IMG/VR virus record: IMGVR_UViG_3300036939_000021
Coordinates: 1-64,000 of that record
DNA length: 64,000 nt
Direction: 5' to 3' (one strand)
Origin: a virus
Of this stretch, positions 14,748-22,625 are shown piece after piece. Under the pieces are notes generated by a model, which saw nothing but the letters and a program-made list of their open reading frames with translations, searched no databases and had not been told where the DNA came from. Position numbers and translations under genes: made by a program. Position 1 is the stretch's first letter, and every line of letters begins with the position of its first letter.

Positions 14748-14957
14748 ATGAACAACAGTAATAATCAGGCTTTTCCTGTAGCTGGTAGTGAGCATCATGA
14801 TTTTGAACCAGGTTTAACTAAAAGAGAATACTTGGCAGCTATGGCTATGCAAGCACTTCTATCTAATTCAAATAAAGATTACACGGATTTAGAAAACTTA
14901 TTAGCAAAACGTTCTATAACCTATGCTGATGCTTTATTAAAAAAGTTGGGAGAGTAA
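14748..14957 (+). CDS. conserved phage protein, 69 aa
   Basis: Contains the pattern AFPV...GLTKREYLAAMAMQALLSN...ITYADALLKKLGE that I recall from many unrelated phage genomes, where it is an uncharacterised protein. The pattern, length and position in a small-gene early operon all fit. Four bases separate it from each neighbour. Confidence 0.75.
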   Translation: MNNSNNQAFPVAGSEHHDFEPGLTKREYLAAMAMQALLSNSNKDYTDLENLLAKRSITYADALLKKLGE

Positions 14958-14960
14958 AAA

Positions 14961-15170
14961 ATGAATACAACTGACTCTACAACTAAAGACATTCTAAATG
15001 GCATAAATTTAATACTTAAATATGAATCTGATGCCACTTTTGCTACTGAACATGATGAGATATTTTTTGGAAGTGCTGATGTAAAAGAAGCTATGACACC
15101 GGAAGAATTAATACTTTTAGAGGAATGGGGATGGTTTGAAGATCAGGATAGTATGAAACATTACGTTTAG
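14961..15170 (+). CDS. conserved phage protein, 69 aa
   Basis: Pattern ILKYESDATFATEHDEIFFG, MTPEELILLEEWGWF recalls a small uncharacterised phage/prophage family with a conserved AEHDEI and GW motif. Last gene of the operon, ending 12 bases before a perfect palindromic terminator. Confidence 0.75.
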   Translation: MNTTDSTTKDILNGINLILKYESDATFATEHDEIFFGSADVKEAMTPEELILLEEWGWFEDQDSMKHYV

Positions 15171-15182
15171 TCAACAAAGGAT

Positions 15183-15230
15183 AAAAAACAAACCCCTGGA
15201 ATAATCGATTATTCCAGGGGTTTGTTTTTT
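15183..15230. terminator. 48-bp perfect palindrome, bidirectional terminator
   Basis: Perfect palindrome centred at 15206/15207, A-rich on one side and T-rich on the other, so it can stop transcription from both strands between convergent genes. Arms carry GGAATAAT (15198-15205) and its reverse (15208-15215). Confidence 0.9.
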
Positions 15231-15236
15231 ATCTTT

Positions 15237-15470
15237 TTACAAGTCGTTATTGAGTTTTTCTGATTCTTTCTTTATCATTTCTCTTTGATCAACACGTTTA
15301 CTTTCCATAGATAGATATACAGCCATAGCATTACGCTCTTGTACTTCAAGTCTCAATCCTTTTAGTAATAAAAGACTTGCCATACCAGATCGACTCTCAC
15401 CAGATTCTTCAGCCAGTTTTTTTAAAAAAACTAGAGTCTGATTTGTTACAGTAATTGAAATTTGTGGCAT
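15237..15470 (-). CDS. ribbon-helix-helix repressor-like protein, 77 aa
   Basis: N-terminal beta strand (MPQISITVTNQTLVFLKKLA) followed by SGESRSGMASLLLLKGL fits the ribbon-helix-helix DNA-binding fold of CopG/Arc proteins. The C-terminal 35 residues are charged. It is transcribed away from the 15632 operon and shares a 160-bp regulatory region with it, so it may repress that operon and itself. Confidence 0.7.
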   Translation of the reverse strand: MPQISITVTNQTLVFLKKLAEESGESRSGMASLLLLKGLRLEVQERNAMAVYLSMESKRVDQREMIKKESEKLNNDL

Positions 15471-15569
15471 TTTACGTTGTTTAATTGTTTTTTACGGGAG
15501 CAATAAGTATCATACATCACTTTTAACCGAAAATATAATCAAAATACTCTGAAAACAACTTAAAAACTA

Positions 15570-15598
15570 TTGCACACATAAATAATAGATGTTAGTAT
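15570..15598 (+). promoter_or_regulatory. promoter of the 15632 operon
   Basis: TTGCAC at 15570-15575, 17-bp spacer, TAGTAT at 15593-15598. Not of the TTGACATCT family. ATACAT/ATGTAT sequences occur on both sides of the divergent region (about 15510 and 15596) and are candidate RHH operators. Confidence 0.5.
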
Positions 15599-15631
15599 GT
15601 ATATAACAAATCAGTTAAGGAAATAAAAAAC

Positions 15632-16117
15632 ATGAATTTTACCGCAAAAGAAATCCAAGCAGCTTTAAAAGAAAATGGCATTAAAAGAACAATTCAAGAA
15701 ATCAGCGATTTTTTATCAAGTGCTGGTTTTACCGCTAGCACAACGATGGAGCAAATTGTAAAAGCTTTCCAAGCTAATGAATCATCACTCACCACTTCTC
15801 AGCAATCTCAGGGATTAGCTACACGATCAGGACGTTCTAAAAAAGCCTTACAGAAGTTTGAACAAAAATTAGAAGAAGTACCAGAAACAAATACACACAA
15901 TAAATTTTTGGATATCGGTGATCCAGCTTTTCAAGCTGCTGTAAATACGGTAGCTGCTGACAATTTTAAAAAGGCCGTGCTGTTTCCTCAGGCAGTAGCT
16001 AGTCGTACTAACGAACTTCTTAATGATCCAGAGAATCGTCAAGTTTGGGAAACTTCTTTAGAGGATGCTGCAACGACGATTGAGCAAATGCTCTATGGTT
16101 TTAATCCAGGTGTTTAA
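15632..16117 (+). CDS. protein with one TAKEIQ-type module, 161 aa
   Basis: Residues 1-48 (MNFTAKEIQAALKENGIKRT, IQEISDFL) repeat the module found twice at 13229. The remainder is different: a Ser/Gln-rich linker followed by an Ala-rich helical domain (FQAAVNTVAADNFKKAVLFP). First gene of the membrane-protein operon; its neighbours suggest a structural or regulatory partner of those membrane proteins. Confidence 0.65.
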   Translation: MNFTAKEIQAALKENGIKRTIQEISDFLSSAGFTASTTMEQIVKAFQANESSLTTSQQSQGLATRSGRSKKALQKFEQKLEEVPETNTHNKFLDIGDPAFQAAVNTVAADNFKKAVLFPQAVASRTNELLNDPENRQVWETSLEDAATTIEQMLYGFNPGV

Positions 16118-16132
16118 GATTTTATTATAAAA

Positions 16133-16675
16133 ATGGAAAACCAAGAGTTACTAAAGTATTTGCAGCAAGTTCTGAAAAAGCATGACATGGAATCATCTAT
16201 AGATGAACTTGCTGCAATTTGTGAAAGATATGGAATCGAATCAATAGAGCAAGTAGAAACCGATACTATCGTAGGAATTTACAATACTCTCAAAGCTAAT
16301 AGACAAAAAAATGATTCCATTGGTGGCAATCTTGCCACTATCATGAAACAAAAGTTTCAACAAAAAGCGGAAAAAGAAGCTCAGACAATTGTACAAGAAT
16401 ATCAGAATATCCCGATAGAAATTCAAGAAGCTGTTATTAAAAAAATGCTTCTTGAGTATACTAAGAAAAACCCAAAGATTGATGATTTTCTTAGAGAGGC
16501 GGATTACGCCAAAATTGCAGAAGAAAATATCCAGTCTTCTCAACAAATGTTGAAATATGTGCTTTTGGGTTTATTGAGTATTCTTTTAATTTTGAGTTTT
16601 AGCAGCTTAGTTGAAAGTTTTGGAAGTCTGATAAATTCTAAGCCTAATAAGGAGGTAGTTTATGTCAACAAATAA
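16133..16675 (+). CDS. tail-anchored membrane protein, 180 aa
   Basis: About 140 residues of charged helices (many Gln, Glu and Lys; KQKFQQKAEKEAQTIVQEYQ) are followed by one strongly hydrophobic helix (about 139-162, MLKYVLLGLLSILLILSF) and a short tail. This is a cytoplasmic domain anchored at its C-terminus. Overlaps the next gene by 14 bases. Unknown family. Confidence 0.7.
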   Translation: MENQELLKYLQQVLKKHDMESSIDELAAICERYGIESIEQVETDTIVGIYNTLKANRQKNDSIGGNLATIMKQKFQQKAEKEAQTIVQEYQNIPIEIQEAVIKKMLLEYTKKNPKIDDFLREADYAKIAEENIQSSQQMLKYVLLGLLSILLILSFSSLVESFGSLINSKPNKEVVYVNK

Positions 16676-16955
16676 GTATAAGCTGATCGACTACCGAATT
16701 AAGGGTGAAAGTAATTTATTCACCCTTTTAGATGAAAATTATTCTGAAGAGAAATGGTTACTTGTGCAAATGCAAATTGATGCAAATGCTAAGGAGCGAG
16801 AAAGACAACAGCTTAAAGCAGACAGAGATTTTAAAATTGTCTTAATGTTTTTAAGTTGTTTGGGATTAGTTTCAATTAGTCTTTTTATTGGAATAATGGC
16901 TAGTTCTTATGTAGCAGTTAGTCGAGTACAACAAAGTATGGAGCAGGTTAAATAA
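16662..16955 (+). CDS. single-pass membrane protein, 97 aa
   Basis: A 55-residue charged N-terminal part is followed by a hydrophobic helix (about 60-84, IVLMFLSCLGLVSISLFIGI) and a short polar end. A GGAGG site lies before its ATG inside the preceding gene. Same layout as its neighbour at 16133, so the two may pair. Confidence 0.7.
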   Translation: MSTNKYKLIDYRIKGESNLFTLLDENYSEEKWLLVQMQIDANAKERERQQLKADRDFKIVLMFLSCLGLVSISLFIGIMASSYVAVSRVQQSMEQVK

Positions 16956-17438
16956 ATGTCTATTTTAAATCAATTTGGAGTTAAAATTGATGCTTTAGCT
17001 AGTGGTGGAAAACTAGCCGTAGGTTTTCAAACTCCTGTAATTAATGGACTAGGTGATAAAGTACGATCAGTAAAAAATTATGATTCTATTACTAAACGTC
17101 TGGAGACATTAGCCGATGTGCCAGAGAAATATACTAAAAAAGAAGTAGTATTAGCTACAAATTTAGCTAACCGAGCATTAGCTCGAAACGTACATAAAGC
17201 AGGATTTTTAAAAGCTAGAACTACAGAGTTTACTGCTTTAGCTAATAGTCTCAAAATGGAGATGCAAGCAAAACAACAAATGACTAGTGTAATGGATGGA
17301 GCGCAACAAAGTATCGAAGCCTACGGTAGAGCTATAGAGAATTCTAAGTATGGTGAAGATGTATTAGAAGCGGGATATCAAGCTTATACCGACGAACTCA
17401 ACAATGGAGGATCAGCTTTAAATTTGAGTGGATGGTAA
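16956..17438 (+). CDS. hypothetical helical protein, 160 aa
   Basis: Starts directly after the previous stop. Basic, Ala-rich and helical (KEVVLATNLANRALARNVHK), with Gly-rich ends. No recognised domain and no membrane segment. Operon position suggests it works with the two membrane proteins before it. Confidence 0.65.
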   Translation: MSILNQFGVKIDALASGGKLAVGFQTPVINGLGDKVRSVKNYDSITKRLETLADVPEKYTKKEVVLATNLANRALARNVHKAGFLKARTTEFTALANSLKMEMQAKQQMTSVMDGAQQSIEAYGRAIENSKYGEDVLEAGYQAYTDELNNGGSALNLSGW

Positions 17439-17475
17439 AAAAATAAATAACAAAAATAAATTTTGCTAGATAATA

Positions 17476-17504
17476 TTGACATCTAGCAATTTTTTTATTA
17501 TAGT
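17476..17504 (+). promoter_or_regulatory. early promoter 15
   Basis: TTGACA at 17476-17481, 17-bp spacer, TATAGT at 17499-17504; serves the operon 17528-20628. Confidence 0.85.
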
Positions 17505-17527
17505 AAAAGAGTAGAGAACAAAAAACA

Positions 17528-17758
17528 ATGTGTAAACAACTTCAGACTACAATCGAAATTTCAAAACTAACTTTAGGTGATTGGCTATTGATAGCACAAG
17601 CAAAAGACAATTCTAATTTTTGGGGATTTTATGCTTGGTTACAAAATACTAATGAGGATTTAAATCAATTAACTAAGCAAGATATTGATGCAATTGCTAA
17701 TAAATTAGATAGAAATGCTTGGTATGTACATTGTGAAATAGATAATTACAAGAAATAA
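17528..17758 (+). CDS. hypothetical protein, 76 aa
   Basis: Unknown family; Trp- and Tyr-rich (NFWGFYAWLQNTN, NAWYVHCEIDNY). First gene of the ATPase operon, 4 bases before the next ATG. Confidence 0.65.
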   Translation: MCKQLQTTIEISKLTLGDWLLIAQAKDNSNFWGFYAWLQNTNEDLNQLTKQDIDAIANKLDRNAWYVHCEIDNYKK

Positions 17759-17762
17759 AACC

Positions 17763-18053
17763 ATGAATCTTAAAAGTCAGAGAAATCTAGGATACGGTCT
17801 TGTAGCTTTTGGAGTCACGATTCTTACAGGATATTCCTTAAGTGCTTATGGTCAATTAATTCTTTTTCTGGGGATTGTATTATTGATGTTAATTTCTCTT
17901 ATGTTTTTGGCGATGAAAGATGCTGTGAATATAAAAGCGGGCAATGCTGATATTGAATTTTTAGATGCTTTTAAAGTTACTGGAGGATTATACGGTTTAG
18001 TGTTTTTAGGGTTTATTGTAGTAATTTTGTTAGGAATTTTAAAAGGAGTTTAA
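17763..18053 (+). CDS. three-helix membrane protein, 96 aa
   Basis: Hydrophobic helices at about 10-28, 31-49 and 73-93, with a short polar stretch (KDAVNIKAGNADIEFLD) between the second and third. No family recognised. It lies two genes upstream of the membrane-anchored ATPase and could be its membrane partner. Confidence 0.7.
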   Translation: MNLKSQRNLGYGLVAFGVTILTGYSLSAYGQLILFLGIVLLMLISLMFLAMKDAVNIKAGNADIEFLDAFKVTGGLYGLVFLGFIVVILLGILKGV

Positions 18054-18055
18054 TA

Positions 18056-18268
18056 ATGAAAGTATTACCGACAGTAATTAATAATGGTTTAGAGTGTCCC
18101 TATCTTAAAGAAGATGTATCATCTATATTATTTTTAAGATGTGGAAAGAAGTATAACAAACAATCTGAAAATTATGAATATATAGGAACAAGAAACGATA
18201 TAGAAAAAGAAAATATTATTCCGGTGTGGTGTCCTTTAGATGACGTTGACTCTTTATTAGATAAGTGA
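18056..18268 (+). CDS. hypothetical protein with paired cysteines, 70 aa
   Basis: Cysteines in GLECPYLKED, FLRCGKKYN and VWCPLDD; the three could bind a metal or be structural. Spaced 2 bases from the preceding gene and 4 from the ATPase gene. Unknown family. Confidence 0.6.
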   Translation: MKVLPTVINNGLECPYLKEDVSSILFLRCGKKYNKQSENYEYIGTRNDIEKENIIPVWCPLDDVDSLLDK

Positions 18269-18272
18269 AAGT

Positions 18273-19883
18273 ATGAAAACCGCACATACGATAAAAGAAC
18301 AACACCGAAACGCTTTATTAACAAATTGGATTCTACTGATAGCTAGTACCATATTTTTTCTGGCAGGACTAATCGATCATAGTAAAAATAAAAATATAAG
18401 TTTTAGATTATTTCTTGCAGGAACCTTAACTGCTGGAGGTTCAGTAATAACAGCAGAATTATCTAAGAGTATTAGCGCTCGTGCAAGGGTACAGCAAGAA
18501 TCTGACAAAAAAGGACTTGAACGTCAAATTAATCGTGAGCTGAAACTTGATGAAATGATTGCAAGTATTAAAACTCAGCAAAAGCTTGCGGAAATCGTAG
18601 AATTTACCGTACCAGATTATCAACAGCCACGTATTATAAAACAGTTTCGTTTAGAAGGAATGCTACCTCCTAATAATTCTAGGGGTGTAAGTCAAGAGTC
18701 CACACCGGAATCATCGAGAGGTTTTCAAGTAGCTTTACAGCCTGTAAAAGAATTAGTGGATGCTAAGACTAGAGATTTGATTGATATATCTTGGTTTAAT
18801 GAGAACGTTTATTTTGGTGGAGGAGTAATAGTAGGAGCAAAAGGAAGTGGTAAAACAGATTTACTTAAATTTATTGTTCTTAATATTTTACGATTGTGTC
18901 CTGATGTTAATCTTAAATTTTATAATATCCACTATGTAAAAGGAAAAACTAAATATTTTGAAGGAATGGATCGAGAATATGAAGAAAATTTATTTATTAC
19001 AGAACCACAAGAAATATTACGTGATGCAGAAAAATGTTATGCTGAGTTGCAAAAAAGAGAAAAAATTGGGGATATGTCTAGCCCCCCGATTGTTAGAATC
19101 CTGGACGAGCAAAAAGCTACTTTGGCTGAACTTGGTAATGAATTTGATCGATTAATTTTTGTTTTAAAAGAATTAGTTGATAGAGGTCGTAAGTATGGCA
19201 AGCAAGTTGTAAACGAATCAGGTACTAAATTTGATACAGGTTTTGTAGTTTGGCTTGCTTTGCATAATCCTAAAAAGGAAGTGAGCAAGATTGACAGCAG
19301 TTGGTTTGAGGAAAATGTATTTTTATTAGGAAAAACAATTAGTAATCCTAGTTCGCCTTTTCCTGCGGATTTTGATAGAAAAACTTTGCTTACACAACTT
19401 AATGCTACTAATTCTTTACTTGAGGCTAACAAACTTAAATTTGTGGGAGAGCCTAAAAACGATTTAGCACGAGCTTGTGTTTTTAGACTAAAAGATGATG
19501 AACCGTGTATCAAAATTATTCCAAGGTTTAATCTTGATAATATTGCTTACAGCGGTTCTGGAGTCGTACAGAAAGGAGAAGAAAAAGAAACACCGGAATC
19601 ATCAACAGTTACAGAAACTCCTGAATATAAAGGAGAGTACAATGCTCTTGATGCTAGTGGAGATACTTGGATTGAAAAAATAGTAAATTGGTTTAAAACT
19701 AATTCGGATGTTGATAATGAGATATTGAGAGAACAAGTAAATATAGTAAGAAAAAATTTAGTGGATTCTAGCCAGTATGCTCCTTTAACCGATGCTCAAT
19801 TATTTGAGCTTCGAGAACTTTTAGAACAAGAAATTAATGGTACAGAAGATAATGAGGAAAATATATCAGAAGATGAACAATGA
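18273..19883 (+). CDS. membrane-anchored P-loop ATPase, FtsK/HerA/TraD-like, 536 aa
   Basis: Two hydrophobic helices (about 17-34 and 44-61) anchor the protein, followed by a basic linker and a P-loop domain: Walker A GAKGSGKT at 188-195 and Walker B-like PPIVRILDEQ at about 271-280. The C-terminal 100 residues are acidic and probably flexible. This order (two N-terminal helices, then a cytoplasmic motor) is the layout of DNA-pumping ATPases such as TraD/VirD4 and FtsK. Substrate is not shown by the sequence; DNA transport through or at a membrane is the obvious hypothesis. No relaxase or pilus genes are in the window. Confidence 0.7.
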   Translation: MKTAHTIKEQHRNALLTNWILLIASTIFFLAGLIDHSKNKNISFRLFLAGTLTAGGSVITAELSKSISARARVQQESDKKGLERQINRELKLDEMIASIKTQQKLAEIVEFTVPDYQQPRIIKQFRLEGMLPPNNSRGVSQESTPESSRGFQVALQPVKELVDAKTRDLIDISWFNENVYFGGGVIVGAKGSGKTDLLKFIVLNILRLCPDVNLKFYNIHYVKGKTKYFEGMDREYEENLFITEPQEILRDAEKCYAELQKREKIGDMSSPPIVRILDEQKATLAELGNEFDRLIFVLKELVDRGRKYGKQVVNESGTKFDTGFVVWLALHNPKKEVSKIDSSWFEENVFLLGKTISNPSSPFPADFDRKTLLTQLNATNSLLEANKLKFVGEPKNDLARACVFRLKDDEPCIKIIPRFNLDNIAYSGSGVVQKGEEKETPESSTVTETPEYKGEYNALDASGDTWIEKIVNWFKTNSDVDNEILREQVNIVRKNLVDSSQYAPLTDAQLFELRELLEQEINGTEDNEENISEDEQ

Positions 19884-20005
19884 AAAGAGTGATTTGTTTA
19901 TTTGTTTTAGAATTATTGCTTGAGTTGGTTGGAGTGAATACACCAGTAAGTTTAGATATTTTTGTAAATTTATTATTTACGGATACTATGGAGATTTTAT
20001 ATTAG
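19880..20005 (+). CDS. small hydrophobic protein, 41 aa
   Basis: MKRVICLFVLELLLELVGVN followed by a second hydrophobic stretch. The start overlaps the ATPase stop by four bases (ATGA) and the stop touches the next ATG, so it is a convincing translationally coupled gene despite its length. Probably membrane-embedded; function unknown. Confidence 0.6.
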   Translation: MKRVICLFVLELLLELVGVNTPVSLDIFVNLLFTDTMEILY

Positions 20006-20380
20006 ATGACGAATAAGAAACCAAAGTATGAATATGACTATCGTTATCCGCCGAATTGGCAACAAATTACTAGGAATATTCTTGACACGTATAAAGTATG
20101 TGCGTTGTGTCATAAAAATCCTAGTAAAGAAACTCATCATATGTTTTATAGAAAAAGTAGAGGTAGTGGTGATTTATTGCTAGCAGATGCTAAAGTACTA
20201 AATCACCTAATTCCTTTATGTCTTATTTGTCACAAAAAAGCCCATCAAATTAAAGGAAGAAATGGTAAAAATAAAATAACTTATATTTTACATCCTGATG
20301 ATAATTCAAAAAATCGTAATACTTCTGCTTTTGTAAAACAATTACAGGTGAGTTTTAAAATTTTGTATGGAGATAAATAA
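20006..20380 (+). CDS. HNH endonuclease, 124 aa
   Basis: HNH pattern: CALCHKNPSKETHHMFYRK followed by NHLIPLCLICHKKAH, giving two CxxC pairs and the catalytic His pair. Small free-standing HNH proteins in phages are homing nucleases or packaging-associated nickases; here it sits inside an operon right behind the membrane ATPase, so a nuclease partner of that ATPase is also possible. It starts immediately after the preceding stop and overlaps the next gene by one base. Confidence 0.75.
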   Translation: MTNKKPKYEYDYRYPPNWQQITRNILDTYKVCALCHKNPSKETHHMFYRKSRGSGDLLLADAKVLNHLIPLCLICHKKAHQIKGRNGKNKITYILHPDDNSKNRNTSAFVKQLQVSFKILYGDK

Positions 20381-20628
20381 TGAATAAATATGTATGGGCA
20401 GAATATATGCAACAGTTAGATCAACAAGCTGCTGATTTTAGGAGACAACTGAGAGCCGATTTTCAGAGTCTAAGGACGGTTCATACAGTCTTTGATGATG
20501 TAGCTGAAGAATCAGCACAACTACTGGCAGAGCTTAAAGGAGAGGCATCACAGTCTAAAGGAAAACAACCGAGGATATTAGAAGCGACTTTAATAGATGA
20601 TGATGATTCCGGTGAGGATGATTGGTAG
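20380..20628 (+). CDS. hypothetical acidic-tailed protein, 82 aa
   Basis: Helical Gln/Arg-rich N-terminal half (MQQLDQQAADFRRQLRADFQ) and an acidic end (LIDDDDSGEDDW). No known family. Last gene of the operon; no obvious hairpin terminator before the next promoter. Confidence 0.6.
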   Translation: MNKYVWAEYMQQLDQQAADFRRQLRADFQSLRTVHTVFDDVAEESAQLLAELKGEASQSKGKQPRILEATLIDDDDSGEDDW

Positions 20629-20645
20629 AATTTTTTTAGATTTTA

Positions 20646-20674
20646 TTGACATCTCGCTTTTTTATTAATAAAAT
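20646..20674 (+). promoter_or_regulatory. early promoter 16
   Basis: TTGACA at 20646-20651, 17-bp spacer, TAAAAT at 20669-20674; serves 20703 and 21035. Confidence 0.85.
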
Positions 20675-20702
20675 ATAGGAGTAGCTAGAAAAAATCTAAA
20701 AA

Positions 20703-21035
20703 ATGATTCATAGAATAGAACAACAAATTTTAAGAAAATTCTTTAATAATGCTGATGAAAATTTAAAACAGGCTATATATCGAGGTATCTATAATAGAAT
20801 CTCTCATAAAAATAGAAAAAAACTTCAAAAGCTTAGACAAACATATTTTAAAGTTTTTAAAACACAGTGGAAGTTTTTTGATTTTTTAGTTGATGCTTAT
20901 TCAGAATATCCAGAAACGATAAAAGCTAAAAAAATAGTAATAATAAAAAGTGTAAACTTTGAGTACAAGCTAGCTTCTTGGTTTGTACCTATTTTTATTA
21001 GAAAAACGAAACTAAAAGATTTTAAAGTAATATAA
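20703..21035 (+). CDS. basic hypothetical protein, 110 aa
   Basis: Strongly basic and helical (RISHKNRKKLQKLRQTYFK, FIRKTKLKDFK). May bind nucleic acid by charge; no signature motif. Its last base is the first base of the next gene's start (ATGA overlap). Confidence 0.65.
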   Translation: MIHRIEQQILRKFFNNADENLKQAIYRGIYNRISHKNRKKLQKLRQTYFKVFKTQWKFFDFLVDAYSEYPETIKAKKIVIIKSVNFEYKLASWFVPIFIRKTKLKDFKVI

Positions 21036-21292
21036 TGAGCGAAATTATTGTAGGTAAAGAGAGACAAAAGCAACTCGATCAAATTTGCTTTAAATTAAAA
21101 TGTGAATCTGATTTGACTTTAGAAGAAGTGACAATATTGTTTTATGAAATAGAATGTGATAACTCAGCTCTTTACGGTATTCTATGTATTCTTCATGAAT
21201 TAATAGAGAAAAATAATCAGGAAGAATTAGAAAAAATATATGAGCAACTGAAACATTATGAAATAGCGTTTCTCAATATTATTGACATCTAG
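21035..21292 (+). CDS. acidic hypothetical protein, 85 aa
   Basis: Acidic, helical (EEVTILFYEIECDNS, EELEKIYEQLK), complementary in charge to the basic protein encoded just upstream. Its 3' end contains the -35 box of the next early promoter, so coding and promoter sequence overlap. Confidence 0.65.
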   Translation: MSEIIVGKERQKQLDQICFKLKCESDLTLEEVTILFYEIECDNSALYGILCILHELIEKNNQEELEKIYEQLKHYEIAFLNIIDI

Positions 21293-21310
21293 TAAAAATT
21301 GGCATATACT
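21282..21310 (+). promoter_or_regulatory. early promoter 17 (overlaps the end of the 21035 gene)
   Basis: TTGACA at 21282-21287, 17-bp spacer, TATACT at 21305-21310; serves 21345 and the following genes. Confidence 0.85.
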
Positions 21311-21344
21311 AAAATAGTAGACAAAAAGCAAAGAGCTTGTAGAA

Positions 21345-21569
21345 ATGTCAATATTACATCCTGATACTAATCAACCGATTAAAATTGCCTACTCTCTTTT
21401 TGGCGTTAATTTAATAGGAAAATTAGCTGAAATTGAGGGTGATGATTCTGATGGGTATAAAGCAATTGTAATCAATGATAAAGACAAGATTATTGGTTTA
21501 GCTATTGATTATGTAGATAGTGATGGATGGCATATACAAAAAGCTGAAGTTAAACCTCCAGGATGGTAA
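21345..21569 (+). CDS. hypothetical beta-rich protein, 74 aa
   Basis: Short alternating strands (GKLAEIEGDDSDGYKAIVIN, KIIGLAIDYV, WHIQKAEV) suggest a small beta barrel. Unknown family. First gene of an operon with the DNA methylase. Confidence 0.65.
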   Translation: MSILHPDTNQPIKIAYSLFGVNLIGKLAEIEGDDSDGYKAIVINDKDKIIGLAIDYVDSDGWHIQKAEVKPPGW

Positions 21570-21614
21570 AAACAGCACAAATTTAATAATAAAACTAAAA
21601 GAGAAAAAAAAAAC

Positions 21615-22445
21615 ATGGAATCATCAACAATACTTACAGCTGATCCTATTGTGAAATGGGCAGGAGGAAAAAGAGCTATTAAAGAAAAAATTAAACAATA
21701 TTTCCCTAAAGATTTTCAGACTTATATAGAGCCGTTTTGTGGAGGTGCTGCTATTGCTTTAAGTATGGGTTTAGATAATGTTGTAATAAATGATATAAAT
21801 GCAGATTTGATTAATGTGTATCTATATTTAAAAGATAGTATGAAATATAAATATCTAATGTATTATCTTGAATATTGGCAAAGTAATAATAATTATTTAT
21901 CTGAAAAGTTTTATTATAGATTGCGTACTGCTTATAATAAACATAATGATAAATTAGTAAATGCTGCCCAATTCATAGCACTCAATAAACTAGGATATAA
22001 CGGATTATTCCGTGTGAATTCTAAGGGTGAGTTTAATGTACCTTGGGGTAAGCGTTCTGCTAGTACTAAAATATATGAGCCAGAAAAAATAGAAGCTATT
22101 CACAAAAAATTGCAAACTATCCAAATTTATAATAAAAATTATTGGGAGCTTGATTATAAAGCCAGAGATTTTGTATATCTTGATCCTCCATACGATACGG
22201 ATAAACAAAACTTTACTTCTTATAATTCTGGGGTGTTTAGTAAGATTGAACAAGCAAATTTAAGTGTTTTTTGTTCTTTTCTTACTAATGATGGTGTTAG
22301 ATTTTGTCAGTCTAATGCCGATACGGAATTTATCCGAGAACTCTACAAAGATTTTAATATTTATGAGATTGAAGCACCTAGACGAATTGCTTGTAATGGT
22401 GATAGAACGAAAGCTAAGGAAGTACTAATTACAAATTATGTCTGA
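21615..22445 (+). CDS. Dam-type DNA adenine methyltransferase, 276 aa
   Basis: D12-class N6-adenine methyltransferase. AdoMet-binding motif PIVKWAGGKR at 11-20 with YIEPFCGGAAI at 37-47, and catalytic DPPYD at 190-194. Length is typical for phage Dam enzymes, which methylate adenine and commonly protect phage DNA from host restriction; the target sequence cannot be read from the protein. No restriction enzyme gene is adjacent. The start ATG is part of the GGAATCAT octamer at 21617-21624. The stop overlaps the next ORF's ATG. Confidence 0.9.
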   Translation: MESSTILTADPIVKWAGGKRAIKEKIKQYFPKDFQTYIEPFCGGAAIALSMGLDNVVINDINADLINVYLYLKDSMKYKYLMYYLEYWQSNNNYLSEKFYYRLRTAYNKHNDKLVNAAQFIALNKLGYNGLFRVNSKGEFNVPWGKRSASTKIYEPEKIEAIHKKLQTIQIYNKNYWELDYKARDFVYLDPPYDTDKQNFTSYNSGVFSKIEQANLSVFCSFLTNDGVRFCQSNADTEFIRELYKDFNIYEIEAPRRIACNGDRTKAKEVLITNYV

Positions 22446-22625
22446 TTTAACTGAAGAAAAAAAAAACAAATCTTATTAATACTTAGCACAGAAGTAGAAG
22501 TAAATTACTGGAATAATAATCAAGATGTTCAGATACTTATTGATAAAAAATTAATAAAAGTCGTTGAGCAGTATTCAGATTATCGAGTTGTGAAATTAGT
22601 AAATAGGGAAAATAGTGATGCCTAA
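22439..22625 (+). pseudogene. small gene frameshifted in an A10 run
   Basis: ATG 22439 overlaps the methylase stop (ATGTCTGA) and reads MSDLTEEKK before stopping at 22478-22480. One base further on (+1), the frame is open from the A run (22457-22466) to TAA at 22623-22625 and encodes ILLILSTEVEVNYWNNNQDV and about 35 more residues. That end overlaps the next gene's ATG at 22618, as expected for a coupled operon gene. The joint protein would have about 61 residues; family unknown. Confidence 0.55.

Noticed and set aside
15507-15517. A firm operator assignment for the RHH gene at 15237
   Set aside because: The ATACAT/ATGTAT resemblance is only six bases, too short to call an operator; mentioned only as a hint in the promoter entry.
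19037-19513. 158-codon reverse ORF inside the membrane ATPase gene
   Set aside because: It is antisense to a gene with clear Walker motifs, has low-complexity Ser/Leu composition and no promoter or ribosome binding site.
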